In this document: in pieces, positions 34,683 through 43,855 of the stretch
Numbering within the stretch: the first letter of the stretch is position 1
Layout: each line of letters opens with the position of its first letter
Assembly: GCF_026236535.1 (NCBI RefSeq)
Contig: NZ_JAHTMW010000001.1
Span: forward strand, 372,001 to 436,000
Reading direction: 5' to 3'
Length of the DNA stretch: 64,000 nucleotides
From: Streptomyces sp. SKN60
GTDB taxonomy: Bacteria > Actinomycetota > Actinomycetes > Streptomycetales > Streptomycetaceae
Translations under genes and position numbers: made by a program
Notes under the pieces: model-generated
Database searches by the model: none
What the model saw: the letters and a program-made list of their open reading frames with translations, nothing else
Told to the model about the DNA's origin: nothing

Positions 34683-35237
34683 TCAGGGCGCGAGCGCGGC
34701 CCCGAACGGCAGGTTCCGGACCACCGTGAACAGGGTGAGCACGGCGCCGATCCCCCACCACCAGGCCGGGGAGATCGCGAGCCGCATGGGGACGCCGCGG
34801 ACGGCGCGAACCAGCCACAGGACCATCACCACGGCGAAGATCCCGTAGCCGACGACGGCGAGCGCGTTGGCGCCGAGGGCGGTGCCGAGGTCGCCGTGGA
34901 TGAAGGCGTGGGCGCTGCGCAGTCCGCCGCAGCCGGGGCAGTAGAGGCCGGCGAAGCGGAGCAGGGGGCAGACGGGGTAGTGCCCGGGTTCGTTGGGGTC
35001 GACGCTCCCGACGTACGCGAAGGCCGCGGCGACCCCGGCGAGGGCGCCCAGCGGGGCAAGGAGACGCCGGGCGAGCGGCCGGGGCGGCGGAGACGGTACG
35101 GGTGGCCCGTACGCCCCGTACGGCCCCCAGGGCCCGTGCGCATGGCCGGAGGCGTCGGAGTACGGCTCGCTCACGGCTGCCGCCGTCGGGGCCGCCGTCG
35201 GGGCCGGAGTCGGGGCCGGGCTCGGGTTCGGATCCAC
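34683..35237 (-). CDS. DUF2752 membrane protein
   Basis: 184 aa. A Pro/Ala-rich N-terminus (1-50) is followed by three membrane helices (about 57-77, 117-142, 156-176). Between helices 1 and 2 is the DUF2752 core CPLLRFAGLYCPGCGGLRSA, with a CxxCGG-type cysteine pattern and a conserved RS/HA pair. Family function is unknown. It lies between an HGxxPAAW gene and trpC, the usual Streptomyces order of the trp gene group. Confidence 0.85.
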   Translation of the reverse strand: MDPNPSPAPTPAPTAAPTAAAVSEPYSDASGHAHGPWGPYGAYGPPVPSPPPRPLARRLLAPLGALAGVAAAFAYVGSVDPNEPGHYPVCPLLRFAGLYCPGCGGLRSAHAFIHGDLGTALGANALAVVGYGIFAVVMVLWLVRAVRGVPMRLAISPAWWWGIGAVLTLFTVVRNLPFGAALAP

Positions 35238-35261
35238 CCGGTGATTCTCACCCGTACGACG

Positions 35262-35298
35262 CGAAGGCGCAGCACCGCGTCGCGGGACTGCGCCTTCG
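35262..35298 (-). terminator. Terminator of the HGxxPAAW gene
   Basis: 11-bp perfect stem (35262-35272 with 35288-35298) with a 15-base loop, just past the HGxxPAAW stop on the minus strand and ahead of the DUF2752 gene start. Confidence 0.65.
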
Positions 35299-35323
35299 GG
35301 GTGAACCGGGGTGCGGCGGCCGG

Positions 35324-35578
35324 TCAGGCCTTGCCGAGGGCGGTCCGGGTGGCGGCCTCGCGGGCGGCCACGACGTCGGCCGAGTCCTTCGGCATGCCCA
35401 TGCCGGCGATCTTCATCGCTCCGCCGACGACACCGCCGAGGAGGATGACACCGATACCGGCCCAGAAGCCGGCCACGTTGGCGGCCACCATGAAGACTCC
35501 GGCGATGCAGAAGCCGATGAAGGAGATGATGACACCGGTCCAGGCGGCCGGGGTGTGTCCGTGGGCGCTGCCCGCCAT
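35324..35578 (-). CDS. HGxxPAAW family membrane protein
   Basis: 84 aa. The family signature HGHTPAAWTGV starts at residue 7, followed by two membrane helices (about 17-38 and 43-63). These small actinobacterial proteins, of unknown function, are usually found next to trp genes. ATG at 35578 has GAGGAG upstream; the open frame extends 17 residues further without similarity. Confidence 0.85.
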   Translation of the reverse strand: MAGSAHGHTPAAWTGVIISFIGFCIAGVFMVAANVAGFWAGIGVILLGGVVGGAMKIAGMGMPKDSADVVAAREAATRTALGKA

Positions 35579-35702
35579 GAGTTGCTCCTCGTCGATGTTG
35601 CTCGGTGGTGACGCCTCATTCTTCCGCACATGGGCGCGCGACGATGAATCGGGGTGCCCGAACGATCACGCGTCGCGCCCGGCGTGCCGGATCGGCGCCG
35701 GA

Positions 35703-36350
35703 TCAGGCGCCGTGGGTCGGGTCCTCGCCGCGGTCGAGGGCCTTCCAGAGGTCCTCGGGGCGGTCCGGGTCGAGGGTGGCCGGGCGGCGGGCGGCGCGGG
35801 GCGCGCCGGAGCGCTCGTAGCGGCCGCCCATGGCGGGCCACGCCTTGCCGAAGCGCAGCGCGAAGAGCCCGGCGGCCAGGATGAGGACGGCGCCGGCGGC
35901 GGTGACGTACGGCCAGACCGTGTGGCTGAGGCCGCCGACCGCGGCGGCGGTGTTGCCGGTGATCCGGGCGGCCTCGGCGTCCAGGGCGGCGCTGTCGGAG
36001 GCGCCGAGGACGGCGGCGAGGGCCGCGCCGGCGCCGCTCAGGGCGAGCAGCGCGGCGACCATGGTGCGGCCGGTGCGGCGGACCGCGAAGACGGCGACGA
36101 GGGCGGCGAGGCCGACGATCGCGAGCGCGGTCGGGACGCCGGTGACGGTGCCGCCGTCGGCCTCGACGGGGACGGTTCCGCCGCCGACGGCCGCGGTGCC
36201 CTCGGCCCAGATCTGGCCGGCGGAGAGCAGTACGACGGTGGCTCCGAGGGCGCCGAGCAGCAGGGCCGCGGCCAGGCTGCGGCGGGCGCCGGAGGAGGCG
36301 GCGCCGCCCGGTCGGGCGGCTCGGGGCTGGGGTACGGGTACAGCACTCAC
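35703..36350 (-). CDS. Trp-region conserved membrane protein (TIGR02234 type)
   Basis: 215 aa with four membrane helices (about 25-47, 76-96, 104-124, 142-165) and a basic, Arg-rich tail. It belongs to the family of membrane proteins encoded next to trpE in actinobacteria, called the tryptophan-associated membrane protein. The start may be GTG at 36350 or 36359; both lack a strong ribosome site. Its role in tryptophan metabolism is unknown. It is separated from trpE by 183 bases that hold an 11-bp tandem repeat. Confidence 0.8.
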   Translation of the reverse strand: MSAVPVPQPRAARPGGAASSGARRSLAAALLLGALGATVVLLSAGQIWAEGTAAVGGGTVPVEADGGTVTGVPTALAIVGLAALVAVFAVRRTGRTMVAALLALSGAGAALAAVLGASDSAALDAEAARITGNTAAAVGGLSHTVWPYVTAAGAVLILAAGLFALRFGKAWPAMGGRYERSGAPRAARRPATLDPDRPEDLWKALDRGEDPTHGA

Positions 36351-36463
36351 ATACCCCACTATCCCCTACCGGCCCGCCGTTCGTTCATCCGGTCGTGTGA
36401 ACCTGCCCACCTGGCGATCACCGGTGGAAGGTCACCGAGGAAGGTGACCGGGCGTCAAGGTCG

Positions 36464-36547
36464 GCCGTCAGCCGACCGTCAGCCTGCCGTGAGCCCGCCG
36501 CCCGCCGGCCGTCAGCCCGCCGTCAGCCCGCCGTCAGCCCGCCGTCA
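36464..36547. repeat. 11-bp tandem repeat at the 3' end of trpE
   Basis: Units begin at 36464, 36475, 36486, 36497, 36508, 36519, 36530 and 36541 with a strict 11-base period; the core GCCGTCAGCCC is exact in the three copies at 36508-36540. The repeat overlaps the last few codons and the stop of trpE. Confidence 0.85.
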
Positions 36548-38024
36548 TCCGGTTGGCCGTGTGGACCGCCCGCAGGACGGCGGCCGCCTTGTTGCGGCAC
36601 TCGTTGTCCTCGGCAGCCGGGTCGGAGTCGGCGACGACACCGGCTCCGGCCTGCACGTACGCCGTGCCGTCCCGCAGCAGCGCGGTGCGGATGGCGATGG
36701 CGGTGTCGGAGTCGCCGGCGAAGTCGAGGTAGCCGACGCAGCCGCCGTACAGGCCGCGCCGGGACGGCTCCAGCTCCTCGATGATCTGCATGGCGCGCGG
36801 CTTGGGCGCCCCGGAGAGGGTGCCGGCCGGGAAGCAGGCGGTGAGGACGTCGAAGGCCGTCTTCCCCTCGGCGACCTCGCCAGTGACGGTGGAGACGATG
36901 TGCATGACGTGCGAGTAGCGCTCGACCGACATGAAGTCGACGACCTCGACGGAGCCGGGCCGGCAGACCCGGCCGAGGTCGTTGCGGCCGAGGTCGACGA
37001 GCATCAGGTGCTCGGCGCGCTCCTTGGGGTCGGCGAGCAGCTCCTCGGCGAGGTCGTGGTCCTCCTGCGGGGTGGCGCCGCGGTGCCGGGTGCCGGCGAT
37101 GGGGTGGACCATCGCGCGCCCGTCCTCGACCTTGACCAGGGCCTCGGGCGAGGAGCCGACGACGTCGAAGCCGTTCTCGAAGCGGAAGAGGTACATGTAC
37201 GGGGACGGGTTGGTGGCCCGCAGCACCCGGTAGACGTCGAGCGCGGAGGCGGTGCAGGGGGTCTCGAAGCGCTGCGAGGGGACGACCTGGAAGGCCTCCC
37301 CGGCCCGGATGCGCTCCTTGATGTCCTCGACGGCGTCCTGGTAGGCGGGGCCGCCCCACAGGGCCGTGTACTCGGGCAGGGCGGACTCGGGCAGGGCGGC
37401 CGGGGTGGACGCGACGGGGCGGGCCAGGTCGGCCTCCATCGCGTCGAGCCGGGCGACGGCCCCCGCGTACGCCTCGTCGACGCCGGTCTCCAGGTCGTTG
37501 TGGTTGATCGCGTTGGCGATCAGGAGCACGCTGCCGTCCCAGTGGTCGAGGACGGCGAGGTCGCTGGTGAGCAGCATGGTGAGCTCGGGCAGCTTGAGGT
37601 CGTCGCGACCGTGCTCGCCGATCCGCTCCAGGCGGCGCACGATGTCGTAGCCGAGGTAGCCGACCATGCCGCCGGTGAACGGCGGCATGCCGCTCGCCAG
37701 GTCACGCGGAGTGTGGAGGGTCTCGACGGTGGCGCGCAGGGCGGCGAGCGGGTCGCCGTCGACGGGGACGCCGACCGGCGGGGTGCCGAGCCAGTGTGCC
37801 TGCCCGTCCTTGACGGTCAGGGTGGCGTCGCTGCGCACGCCGATGAAGGAGTAGCGGGACCAGCTGCGCCCGTTCTCGGCGGATTCGAGGAGGAAGGTGC
37901 CGGGGCGTTCGGCGGCGAGCTTGCGATAGAGCCCGACCGGAGTGTCCCCGTCCGCGAGGAGCCGGCGGCTGACGGGGATGACGCGGCGGTCGGCCGCCAG
38001 CTTGCGGAAGGTCTCGAGATCCAT
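36534..38024 (-). CDS. trpE: Anthranilate synthase component I
   Basis: 496 aa, first committed enzyme of tryptophan synthesis (chorismate to anthranilate, with a TrpG glutaminase subunit encoded elsewhere). The tryptophan feedback motif LLESx10S is intact (45-48, Ser59), as are the chorismate-binding core segments [26 protein letters not shown] and [16 protein letters not shown]. Length is normal. The ATG lies 11 bases past the hisI stop, so hisI and trpE are one transcript. No leader peptide with tandem Trp codons is seen in the gap. Confidence 0.96.
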   Translation of the reverse strand: MDLETFRKLAADRRVIPVSRRLLADGDTPVGLYRKLAAERPGTFLLESAENGRSWSRYSFIGVRSDATLTVKDGQAHWLGTPPVGVPVDGDPLAALRATVETLHTPRDLASGMPPFTGGMVGYLGYDIVRRLERIGEHGRDDLKLPELTMLLTSDLAVLDHWDGSVLLIANAINHNDLETGVDEAYAGAVARLDAMEADLARPVASTPAALPESALPEYTALWGGPAYQDAVEDIKERIRAGEAFQVVPSQRFETPCTASALDVYRVLRATNPSPYMYLFRFENGFDVVGSSPEALVKVEDGRAMVHPIAGTRHRGATPQEDHDLAEELLADPKERAEHLMLVDLGRNDLGRVCRPGSVEVVDFMSVERYSHVMHIVSTVTGEVAEGKTAFDVLTACFPAGTLSGAPKPRAMQIIEELEPSRRGLYGGCVGYLDFAGDSDTAIAIRTALLRDGTAYVQAGAGVVADSDPAAEDNECRNKAAAVLRAVHTANRMTAG

Positions 38025-38035
38025 GGCGCCAGACC

Positions 38036-38404
38036 CTACTCGGCCGCGAGGAGCACGTCGGTGTCGAAGCAGGTGCGGGTGCCGGTGTGGCAGGCGGCGC
38101 CGACCTGGTCGACCTTCACGAGGAGGGTGTCGGCGTCGCAGTCGAGGGCGACGCCCTTGACGTACTGGACGTGCCCGGAGGTGTCGCCCTTGACCCAGTA
38201 CTCCTGGCGGCTGCGGGACCAGTAGGTGGCGCGCCCGGTGGTAAGGGTACGGTGCAGCGCCTCGTCGTCCATCCAGCCGAGCATCAGCACCTCGCCGGTG
38301 TCGTGCTGCTGGGCGATGGCGGGGACGAGCCCGTCGGCGCTGCGCTTGAGGCGGGCGGCGATGGCGGGGTCGAGGTCGCTGGGGGTCCGGGGCGTGCTGG
38401 TCAT
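38036..38404 (-). CDS. hisI: Phosphoribosyl-AMP cyclohydrolase
   Basis: 122 aa, the third-step enzyme of histidine synthesis. Metal and active-site residues are intact: DCDADT (DxDxD) and the cysteines in [12 protein letters not shown]. It is the monofunctional form, without the fused HisE pyrophosphohydrolase. Here it stands apart from the main his operon and leads into trpE. ATG at 38404 is preferred; upstream codons form a repeat of GGTCCGGTCGGT. Confidence 0.94.
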   Translation of the reverse strand: MTSTPRTPSDLDPAIAARLKRSADGLVPAIAQQHDTGEVLMLGWMDDEALHRTLTTGRATYWSRSRQEYWVKGDTSGHVQYVKGVALDCDADTLLVKVDQVGAACHTGTRTCFDTDVLLAAE

Positions 38405-38445
38405 GCCGCCATTGTGCCGTGACCGGGGGTGATGGCCGGGATACG

Positions 38446-38518
38446 TCCACTGGGCGGAACGACGGGTCCGGTCGGTGGTCCGGTCGATGGTCCGGTCGGC
38501 GGGCATCCACTGGGCGGA
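38446..38518. repeat. Short repeats between hisI and its divergent neighbour
   Basis: Three 12-bp units GGTCCGGTCGGT (38465-38500; the last two with single changes), flanked by two copies of TCCACTGGGCGGA at 38446-38458 and 38506-38518. They lie in the shared promoter region of hisI (minus) and the mycothiol-type gene (plus). Confidence 0.75.
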
Positions 38519-38547
38519 GCCGTGGCCCCGGCCGTACGCTGGCGCCC

Positions 38548-39183
38548 ATGTCGACCCATGCCAAGCGTGAACGTCTTCTGCTCGCCGACCTGTTGGAGGC
38601 GGCCGGCCCCGACGCCGCGACGCTCTGCGAGGGCTGGCGGACCCGGGACCTGGCGGCGCACGTGGTGGTGCGCGAGCGCCGGCCGGACGCCGCGGCCGGC
38701 ACGCTCGTCCCGCTGCTCAAGGACCGGCTGGAGCGGGTGCAGGCGGAGTTCGCCGAGAAGCCGTACGAGGAGCTGATCCAGCTCATCCGTACGGGTCCGC
38801 CGCGGATGTCGCCGTTCACGATCAAGCAGGTGGACGAGGGCGCGAACGTCGTGGAGTTCTACGTGCACGCCGAGGACGTGCGCCGGGCGCAGCCCGACTG
38901 GTCGCCGCGCGAGCTCGACCCGGTGTTCGCGGACGCGCTGTGGTCGCGCCTGGAGAAGTCGGCCCGGCTGCTCGGCCGGAAGGCGCCGGTGGGTCTGGTC
39001 CTCCGCCGGCCGAACGGGCAGACGGTGGTGGCGCACCGCGGCACCCCGGTGGTGACGGTGTCCGGGGAGCCGGGCGAGCTGACCATGTACCTGTTCGGGC
39101 GGCAGGACGCGGCGAAGGTGGAGCTGGACGGCGAGCAGGCGGCGGTGGAGCGGCTGCACGAGACGAAGCAGCTGGGGATCTAG
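38548..39183 (+). CDS. Mycothiol-dependent maleylpyruvate isomerase-like (TIGR03085 type)
   Basis: 211 aa DinB/MDMPI-fold protein. The conserved [13 protein letters not shown] helix near residue 35 and [16 protein letters not shown] near 110 carry the histidines that bind the metal in this family, so it probably binds a divalent metal with mycothiol or a related thiol. The function of the actinobacterial branch is uncertain. Its stop codon TAG (39181-39183) is the first triplet of a MITE-like element, so the end of the gene may have been defined by that insertion. Confidence 0.8.
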   Translation: MSTHAKRERLLLADLLEAAGPDAATLCEGWRTRDLAAHVVVRERRPDAAAGTLVPLLKDRLERVQAEFAEKPYEELIQLIRTGPPRMSPFTIKQVDEGANVVEFYVHAEDVRRAQPDWSPRELDPVFADALWSRLEKSARLLGRKAPVGLVLRRPNGQTVVAHRGTPVVTVSGEPGELTMYLFGRQDAAKVELDGEQAAVERLHETKQLGI

Positions 39184-39415
39184 GGCGTGTGTCGAAAGTA
39201 GCTCCCCCTGGCTTCGCCGGGAGGTACCCCCAATCCGCCCGCAGGGCGGGCCGGGAGGCGTCCGGTGCGTGCCATCGCAAGGCGGAGGGTGAAAGCACCT
39301 CCGGGCCGCCAGGCCCAGGGGGAGAGAGCGCAGCGTGCTGCGCCGACGACTGACAACGCAGCGAGCGTGCGTGCAGGGCGCCTCCCGGCAGACGGGACTT
39401 TCGACACACGCCCTA
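39181..39415. mobile_element. MITE-like element with 19-bp perfect terminal inverted repeats
   Basis: 235 bp without a gene. Left terminus TAGGGCGTGTGTCGAAAGT (39181-39199) and right terminus ACTTTCGACACACGCCCTA (39397-39415) are exact reverse complements; one more base on each side extends this to CTAG at both ends. Because CTAG is itself a palindrome, a CTAG or TA target-site duplication cannot be separated from the terminus. The interior has nested palindromes (TCCCCCTGG with CCAGGGGGA). This shape fits a non-autonomous element mobilised by a related transposase. Confidence 0.8.
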
Positions 39416-39428
39416 GCCCTCCAGAGAG

Positions 39429-40670
39429 CTAGCCCTCGGGCAGCTCGGCGCGACGCAGGGCGGGCACCAGCAGGGCGTACCCGCCACTCAGGGCGCAGAC
39501 CCCGGCGCTGACGGCGAAGACCGGGCCGGGGCCCCAGAGCCCGATCGCGGCGCCGGTGAGCGGGAAGCTCAGCGGGGCGAGACCGAGCGAGCAGAGGCCG
39601 GACACGGCGGAGACCCGGCCGAGGTACGCGGGGTCGCACTCGGTCTGGACGAGGGCGTTGCACAGCGCCCCGGAGAGTCCCGCGAGCAGGCCGATGGCCA
39701 GGGCGACGCCGACGGCTACGGGCAGCAGGGGTACGGAGGCGAGGGCGCCGATCGCGACCGCGCCGAGCACCATGGTGAAGCCGCTGACGGCGCCGGCGCG
39801 CGGGACACGCCCGCACACGGTCAGGAGCAGCGAGGCGGCGCCCGCGCCCGTACCGAAGCCGAAGAGCACCCAGCCGATGCCGGAGGCGCCCCAGCCGCGC
39901 TGTTCGGCGAGGAGCGCGAGGCCGACGTTGAGCGGGCCGACGAAGCCGAGGTCGCTGAGGAGTACGACGATCATCATGGGTCCGAGGACGCGGTGGCCGC
40001 GCAGGTAGCGGAGCCCGTCGGCGAGGTCGCGCAGGGCGGTGCCGCCGCCCTCGCCGTTCCCCTCTTCGGGGAGGGACCGCAGCTTCAGGGTGCAGAGCAG
40101 CGGCAGGGAGAGCGCGAAGAGCACGCCGGCGACGGCGAAGGCGGTCTCCGAGCCGCCGAGGGCGACGGCGAGGCCGCCGAGCGGCGCGCCGAGGACGGCG
40201 CCCGCGCGGTAGCCGATGCCGCGCATGCCCTGGACCCGGGCGAGCTGGTCGCGGTCGGCGATCCGGGGCGGCAGGGCGCCGACGGCGGGCAGGAAGAGCG
40301 CGTCGACGGTGCCGAAGACGAGGGCGATCGCGGCGAGCGCCCACAGACCGGGCGCGGCGACGAAGAGGATCGCCGCGAGGAGCAGGGTGGACAGGCAGCG
40401 GACGGCGTCGGACGCGATGACGACCCGGCGCGGGCCGAGCCGGTCGGCGACCACTCCCCCGACCAGCATGAGCAGCGCGCGCGGAACGGCGGAGACGGTC
40501 ATGACGAGCCCGGCCTGGGCGGGCGTGCCGCTGCTGACGGCGGCCCAGGAGAGGGCCAGGTAGTAGACGCTGTCGCCGAGTGTGGAGGCGGTGTACGCGC
40601 CGAGCCAGCGCAGCACCTGGGGGTTGCGGTGGGCCGGGCGCGAGGGGGCGATGAGGGTGGCGGTCGTCAT
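39429..40670 (-). CDS. MFS transporter
   Basis: 413 aa, 12 membrane helices in two bundles with a central loop (about 200-220) of EGNGEGGG. The sequence GGVVADRLGPRRVV between helices 2 and 3 is the MFS signature loop. The type resembles drug or macrolide exporters of the enterobactin-exporter kind (EntS/MefA-like); no substrate can be fixed. Its start at 40670 is five bases from the stop of the ArsR-type regulator upstream, so the two are likely co-expressed and the regulator may control the exporter. Confidence 0.85.
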   Translation of the reverse strand: MTTATLIAPSRPAHRNPQVLRWLGAYTASTLGDSVYYLALSWAAVSSGTPAQAGLVMTVSAVPRALLMLVGGVVADRLGPRRVVIASDAVRCLSTLLLAAILFVAAPGLWALAAIALVFGTVDALFLPAVGALPPRIADRDQLARVQGMRGIGYRAGAVLGAPLGGLAVALGGSETAFAVAGVLFALSLPLLCTLKLRSLPEEGNGEGGGTALRDLADGLRYLRGHRVLGPMMIVVLLSDLGFVGPLNVGLALLAEQRGWGASGIGWVLFGFGTGAGAASLLLTVCGRVPRAGAVSGFTMVLGAVAIGALASVPLLPVAVGVALAIGLLAGLSGALCNALVQTECDPAYLGRVSAVSGLCSLGLAPLSFPLTGAAIGLWGPGPVFAVSAGVCALSGGYALLVPALRRAELPEG

Positions 40671-40675
40671 CGGGC

Positions 40676-41167
40676 TCAGTCCCGGTAGGGGAAGCCGTGG
40701 AGGTGGACGGCGACGTTCTCGCGGCCCTCGGTGTCGCCGGCGGCCTCGGCGGCGCGGGCGGCCTGGTCGTACTTCCGCAGGACGGCGTCCAGCTCCTTTC
40801 CCAGCGCGGCGAGTTCGGCGGCGGTGAGCCGGGGCAGCCACTCGGAGCTGATGGCTGCGGAGCGCCACTCCGCGGACCAGGTGTCCTTCTCGCTGAGGTA
40901 CCGGGCGTACATCTCGGCGCGCTGCTCGGTGACGGTACGGCCGAAGGCGGCGCCGGCGGCGGCGAGTTCGGGGGCGTCCTTCAGGTCCTCCTCGTGGATG
41001 CTGAAGCCGTACGAACTGGGCTGCCACCAGCGCTCGCGGCCGTCGGAGGACTGGGCCTCGGCCTCCTCGACGAGGCCGCCGTCGGCGAGCTTGCGCAGGT
41101 GGTAGCTGACGAGCGAGACGGCCTCGTCGACCTGCTCGGCGAGCTGGGGCGCGGCGGTGCGGGCCAC
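40676..41167 (-). CDS. ArsR-type regulator lacking its first helices
   Basis: 163 aa. The text LAEQVDEAVSLVSYHLRKLADGGLVEE is the helix-turn-helix and wing of ArsR-like regulators, followed by a helical effector/dimer part (55-163). The expected first two helices of the fold (DPRALKALAHPLRLRI-type) are absent; the upstream sequence is instead a hairpin and the hisF terminator. GTG at 41167 has GGAGGGG eight bases upstream, so a protein of this length may be made. A 5' truncation by rearrangement is likely. It is coupled to the MFS gene. Confidence 0.6.
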   Translation of the reverse strand: MARTAAPQLAEQVDEAVSLVSYHLRKLADGGLVEEAEAQSSDGRERWWQPSSYGFSIHEEDLKDAPELAAAGAAFGRTVTEQRAEMYARYLSEKDTWSAEWRSAAISSEWLPRLTAAELAALGKELDAVLRKYDQAARAAEAAGDTEGRENVAVHLHGFPYRD

Positions 41168-41186
41168 CGCTTCCCCTCCACCTCTC

Positions 41187-41222
41187 GGCCCGTCAGGGCC
41201 GCCCTCCCGGCCCTGACGGGCC
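41187..41222. terminator. Hairpin upstream of the shortened ArsR gene
   Basis: 15-bp perfect stem (41187-41201 with 41208-41222) and a 6-base loop. It lies next to the larger hisF terminator and may belong to a tandem terminator or to whatever rearranged the ArsR gene. Confidence 0.6.
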
Positions 41223-41230
41223 AGGAACTC

Positions 41231-41277
41231 ACGGCGGTGGGGGTGGGACCCGTCCCGGGTCCCACCCCCACCGCCGT
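41231..41277 (-). terminator. Terminator of the his operon
   Basis: 21-bp perfect stem (41231-41251 with 41257-41277) and a 5-base loop, 26 bases downstream of the hisF stop on the minus strand. Confidence 0.9.
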
Positions 41278-41302
41278 ACAACGGGCCGAGGCCCGCCCTT
41301 GG

Positions 41303-42058
41303 TCAGCGAACCTCGTGGCCCGCTTCCCTCAGCGTCTGCTTGACCTCCGAGATCCGCAGGTCCCCGAAGTGGAACACCGACGCGGCCAGCACCGCGTCCG
41401 CGCCCGCGTCGATCGCCGGCGGGAAGTGGGACAGCTTGCCCGCACCGCCGGAGGCGATCACCGGCACCGTGACGTGCTTGCGCACGGCGGCGATCATCTC
41501 GGTGTCGTAGCCGTCCTTGGTGCCGTCGGCGTCCATCGAGTTGAGCAGGATCTCCCCCGCGCCGAGCTCGGCGGCCCGGTGCGCCCACTCGACGGCGTCG
41601 ATGCCGGTCCCCTTGCGGCCGCCGTGCGTCGTCACCTCGAAGGAGCCGGTGGGGGTACGGCGGGCGTCGACCGACAGGACGAGGACCTGGCGGCCGAAGC
41701 GCTCGGCGATCTCCTGGATCAGCTCGGGGCGGGCGATGGCGGCGGTGTTGACGCCCACCTTGTCGGCCCCGGCGCGCAGCAGCTTGTCGACGTCCTCCGC
41801 CGAGCGCACGCCGCCGCCCACGGTGAGCGGGATGAAGACCTGCTCGGCGGTGCGGCGCACCACGTCGTAGGTGGTCTCGCGGTTGCCGGAGGAGGCGGTG
41901 ATGTCGAGGAAGGTCAGCTCGTCGGCGCCCTCGGCGTCGTACAGCTTGGCCATCTCGACGGGGTCGCCCGCGTCCCGCAGGTTCTGGAAGTTGACGCCCT
42001 TGACCACCCGGCCGTTGTCCACGTCCAGGCAGGGGATCACACGTACGGCGAGGCTCAT
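41303..42058 (-). CDS. hisF: Imidazole glycerol phosphate synthase subunit HisF
   Basis: 251 aa TIM barrel (cyclase subunit) that with HisH forms imidazole glycerol phosphate. N-terminal [15 protein letters not shown] with the catalytic Asp and the second catalytic Asp in [14 protein letters not shown] are present. It is the last gene of the his operon, and its start overlaps the ridA-type stop by four bases. Confidence 0.97.
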   Translation of the reverse strand: MSLAVRVIPCLDVDNGRVVKGVNFQNLRDAGDPVEMAKLYDAEGADELTFLDITASSGNRETTYDVVRRTAEQVFIPLTVGGGVRSAEDVDKLLRAGADKVGVNTAAIARPELIQEIAERFGRQVLVLSVDARRTPTGSFEVTTHGGRKGTGIDAVEWAHRAAELGAGEILLNSMDADGTKDGYDTEMIAAVRKHVTVPVIASGGAGKLSHFPPAIDAGADAVLAASVFHFGDLRISEVKQTLREAGHEVR

Positions 42059-42453
42059 GCCGCATCACTCCTGTAGGCCTCGACCTCGACCTCGACGACC
42101 AGGCGCGGGTCGACGAAGCCGGAGACGATGATCATCGACGCGGCGGGGCGGACGGTGTCGAACAGCTCCTTGTGGGCGCGGCCGACCTCCTCCACGTCCC
42201 GGGCGTGGGTGATGTACATCCGGGTGCGCACCACGTGCTCGGCGCCCAGGCCCAGCTGCTTCAGGGCCGCGAAGGCCACGTTGAAGGAGTTGACGGTCTG
42301 CTCGTACGGGCCGCCGTCGGCGATGGCGCCGTCGACGACCGAGGTGCAGCCGGCCACCAGGACGGTGCCGTTGGGCAGCTCGACCGCGCGCGAGTAACCG
42401 AACTGCTCCTCCCAGGGAGCGCCGGTCACGACCTTCCTCACCGCGTCGCTCAT
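42055..42453 (-). CDS. RidA family protein in the his operon
   Basis: 132 aa YjgF-type protein. Family elements: [70 protein letters not shown]; the [10 protein letters not shown] segment holds the Arg that binds the carboxylate in RidA. It overlaps priA upstream and hisF downstream by four bases each, so it is translationally coupled between two his enzymes. A housekeeping enamine/imine deaminase is likely. Confidence 0.88.
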   Translation of the reverse strand: MSDAVRKVVTGAPWEEQFGYSRAVELPNGTVLVAGCTSVVDGAIADGGPYEQTVNSFNVAFAALKQLGLGAEHVVRTRMYITHARDVEEVGRAHKELFDTVRPAASMIIVSGFVDPRLVVEVEVEAYRSDAA

Positions 42454-43193
42454 ACGGCGGCCACCGCCCGCAGCGCCTCTTCGAGGGTGAACGCCTTGGC
42501 GTAGAGCGCCTTGCCGACGATCGCGCCCTCGACGCCCAGCGGGACGAGGCCGGCCAGGGCCCGCAGGTCGTCCAGGGAGGAGACGCCACCGGAGGCGACG
42601 ACGGGCTTGTCGGTGGCGGCGCAGACGTTCTTCAGGAGCTCCAGGTTGGGGCCCTGCAGGGTGCCGTCCTTGGCGATGTCGGTGACGACGTAGCGGGCGC
42701 AGCCCTCGGCGTCGAGGCGGGCGAGCGTCTCGTAGAGGTCGCCGCCGTCGCGGGTCCAGCCGCGGCCCTTGAGGGTGGTGCCGCGCACGTCGAGGCCGAC
42801 GGCGATCTTGTCGCCGTGCTCGGCGATGACCTTGGCGACCCACTCGGGGGTCTCCAGGGCCGCGGTGCCGAGGTTGACCCGGGTGCAGCCGGTGGCGAGG
42901 GCCGCGGCGAGCGAGGCGTCGTCGCGGATGCCGCCGGAGAGCTCGACCTTGATGTCCATCGCCTCGGTCACCTGGCGGACCAGGTCCCGGTTGTCGCCGG
43001 TACCGAAGGCGGCGTCCAGGTCGACCAGGTGGAGCCACTCGGCGCCGGAGCGCTGCCAGGCGAGGGCGGCCTCCAGCGGGGAGCCGTAGGAGGTCTCGGT
43101 GCCGGACTCGCCGTGGACGAGGCGGACCGCCTGGCCGTCGCGGACGTCGACGGCGGGGAGGAGTTCGAGCACGCTTGCGGACGACACGGTCAC
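42450..43193 (-). CDS. priA: Bifunctional HisA/TrpF isomerase PriA
   Basis: 247 aa TIM barrel that isomerises both ProFAR (histidine) and phosphoribosyl anthranilate (tryptophan); actinobacteria with PriA lack a separate trpF. The catalytic Asp pair is seen in [15 protein letters not shown] and VTDIAKDGT. Start: GTG at 43193, overlapping the hisH stop (GTGA). This links the his operon to the trp genes nearby. Confidence 0.95.
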   Translation of the reverse strand: MTVSSASVLELLPAVDVRDGQAVRLVHGESGTETSYGSPLEAALAWQRSGAEWLHLVDLDAAFGTGDNRDLVRQVTEAMDIKVELSGGIRDDASLAAALATGCTRVNLGTAALETPEWVAKVIAEHGDKIAVGLDVRGTTLKGRGWTRDGGDLYETLARLDAEGCARYVVTDIAKDGTLQGPNLELLKNVCAATDKPVVASGGVSSLDDLRALAGLVPLGVEGAIVGKALYAKAFTLEEALRAVAAV

Positions 43194-43855
43194 AGGGTTC
43201 CGATCCAGTTGGTGAGGAGCTGGGCGCCGGCGTCGCCGGACTTCTCGGGGTGGAACTGGGTGGCCCACAGTGCCCCGTTCTCGACGGCGGCGACGAACGG
43301 CTCGCCGTGGGTGGCCCAGGTGACCTTGGGAGCGCGCATGGTGGGGTTGCCGACCTCCAGGGTCCAGTCGCGCACCGCGTAGGAGTGCACGAAGTAGAAC
43401 CGGGCGTCGGTGTCCAGGCCGGCGAACAGCTCGGTGCCGGCCGGCGCGTCCACGGTGTTCCAGCCCATGTGGGGCACGACGGGGGCGTTCAGCGGCTCGA
43501 CCGTGCCGGGCCACTCGTCGAGGCCCTCGGTCTCGACGCCGTGCTCGATGCCGCGGGCGAAGAGGATCTGCATGCCGACGCAGATGCCCATGACGGGGCG
43601 TCCGCCGGCGAGCCGGCGGCCGACGATCCAGTCGCCGCGGGCCTCCTTGAGGCCCTGCATGCAGGCGGAGAAGGCGCCGACGCCGGGGACGAGGAGTCCG
43701 TCGGCGTTCATCGCCTTCTCGTAGTCGCGGGTGATCTCGACGTCGGCGCCGACCCGGGCGAGCGCGCGCTCGGCGGAGCGCACGTTGCCGAAGCCGTAGT
43801 CGAAGACGACGACCTTCTTCTGAGCCTTCTGCTGAGTCTTCGAAGGAGTCGTCAT
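43190..43855 (-). CDS. hisH: Imidazole glycerol phosphate synthase subunit HisH
   Basis: 221 aa class I glutamine amidotransferase. Cys nucleophile in GICVGMQ and the His-Glu pair in QFHPEKSG are present; [15 protein letters not shown] and [12 protein letters not shown] are family elements. The ATG at 43855 overlaps the stop of a 54-aa gene by four bases; an N-terminal Lys/Gln-rich segment (1-15) precedes the core. Confidence 0.95.
   Translation of the reverse strand: MTTPSKTQQKAQKKVVVFDYGFGNVRSAERALARVGADVEITRDYEKAMNADGLLVPGVGAFSACMQGLKEARGDWIVGRRLAGGRPVMGICVGMQILFARGIEHGVETEGLDEWPGTVEPLNAPVVPHMGWNTVDAPAGTELFAGLDTDARFYFVHSYAVRDWTLEVGNPTMRAPKVTWATHGEPFVAAVENGALWATQFHPEKSGDAGAQLLTNWIGTL

Noticed and set aside
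36530..38035. Tryptophan attenuator or leader peptide before trpE
   Set aside because: Only 11 bases separate hisI and trpE and no run of Trp codons is there.
39181..39415. Rho-independent terminator after the mycothiol-type gene
   Set aside because: The 19-bp matching ends are 197 bases apart, with structured DNA between them, which fits an inserted element and not a terminator.
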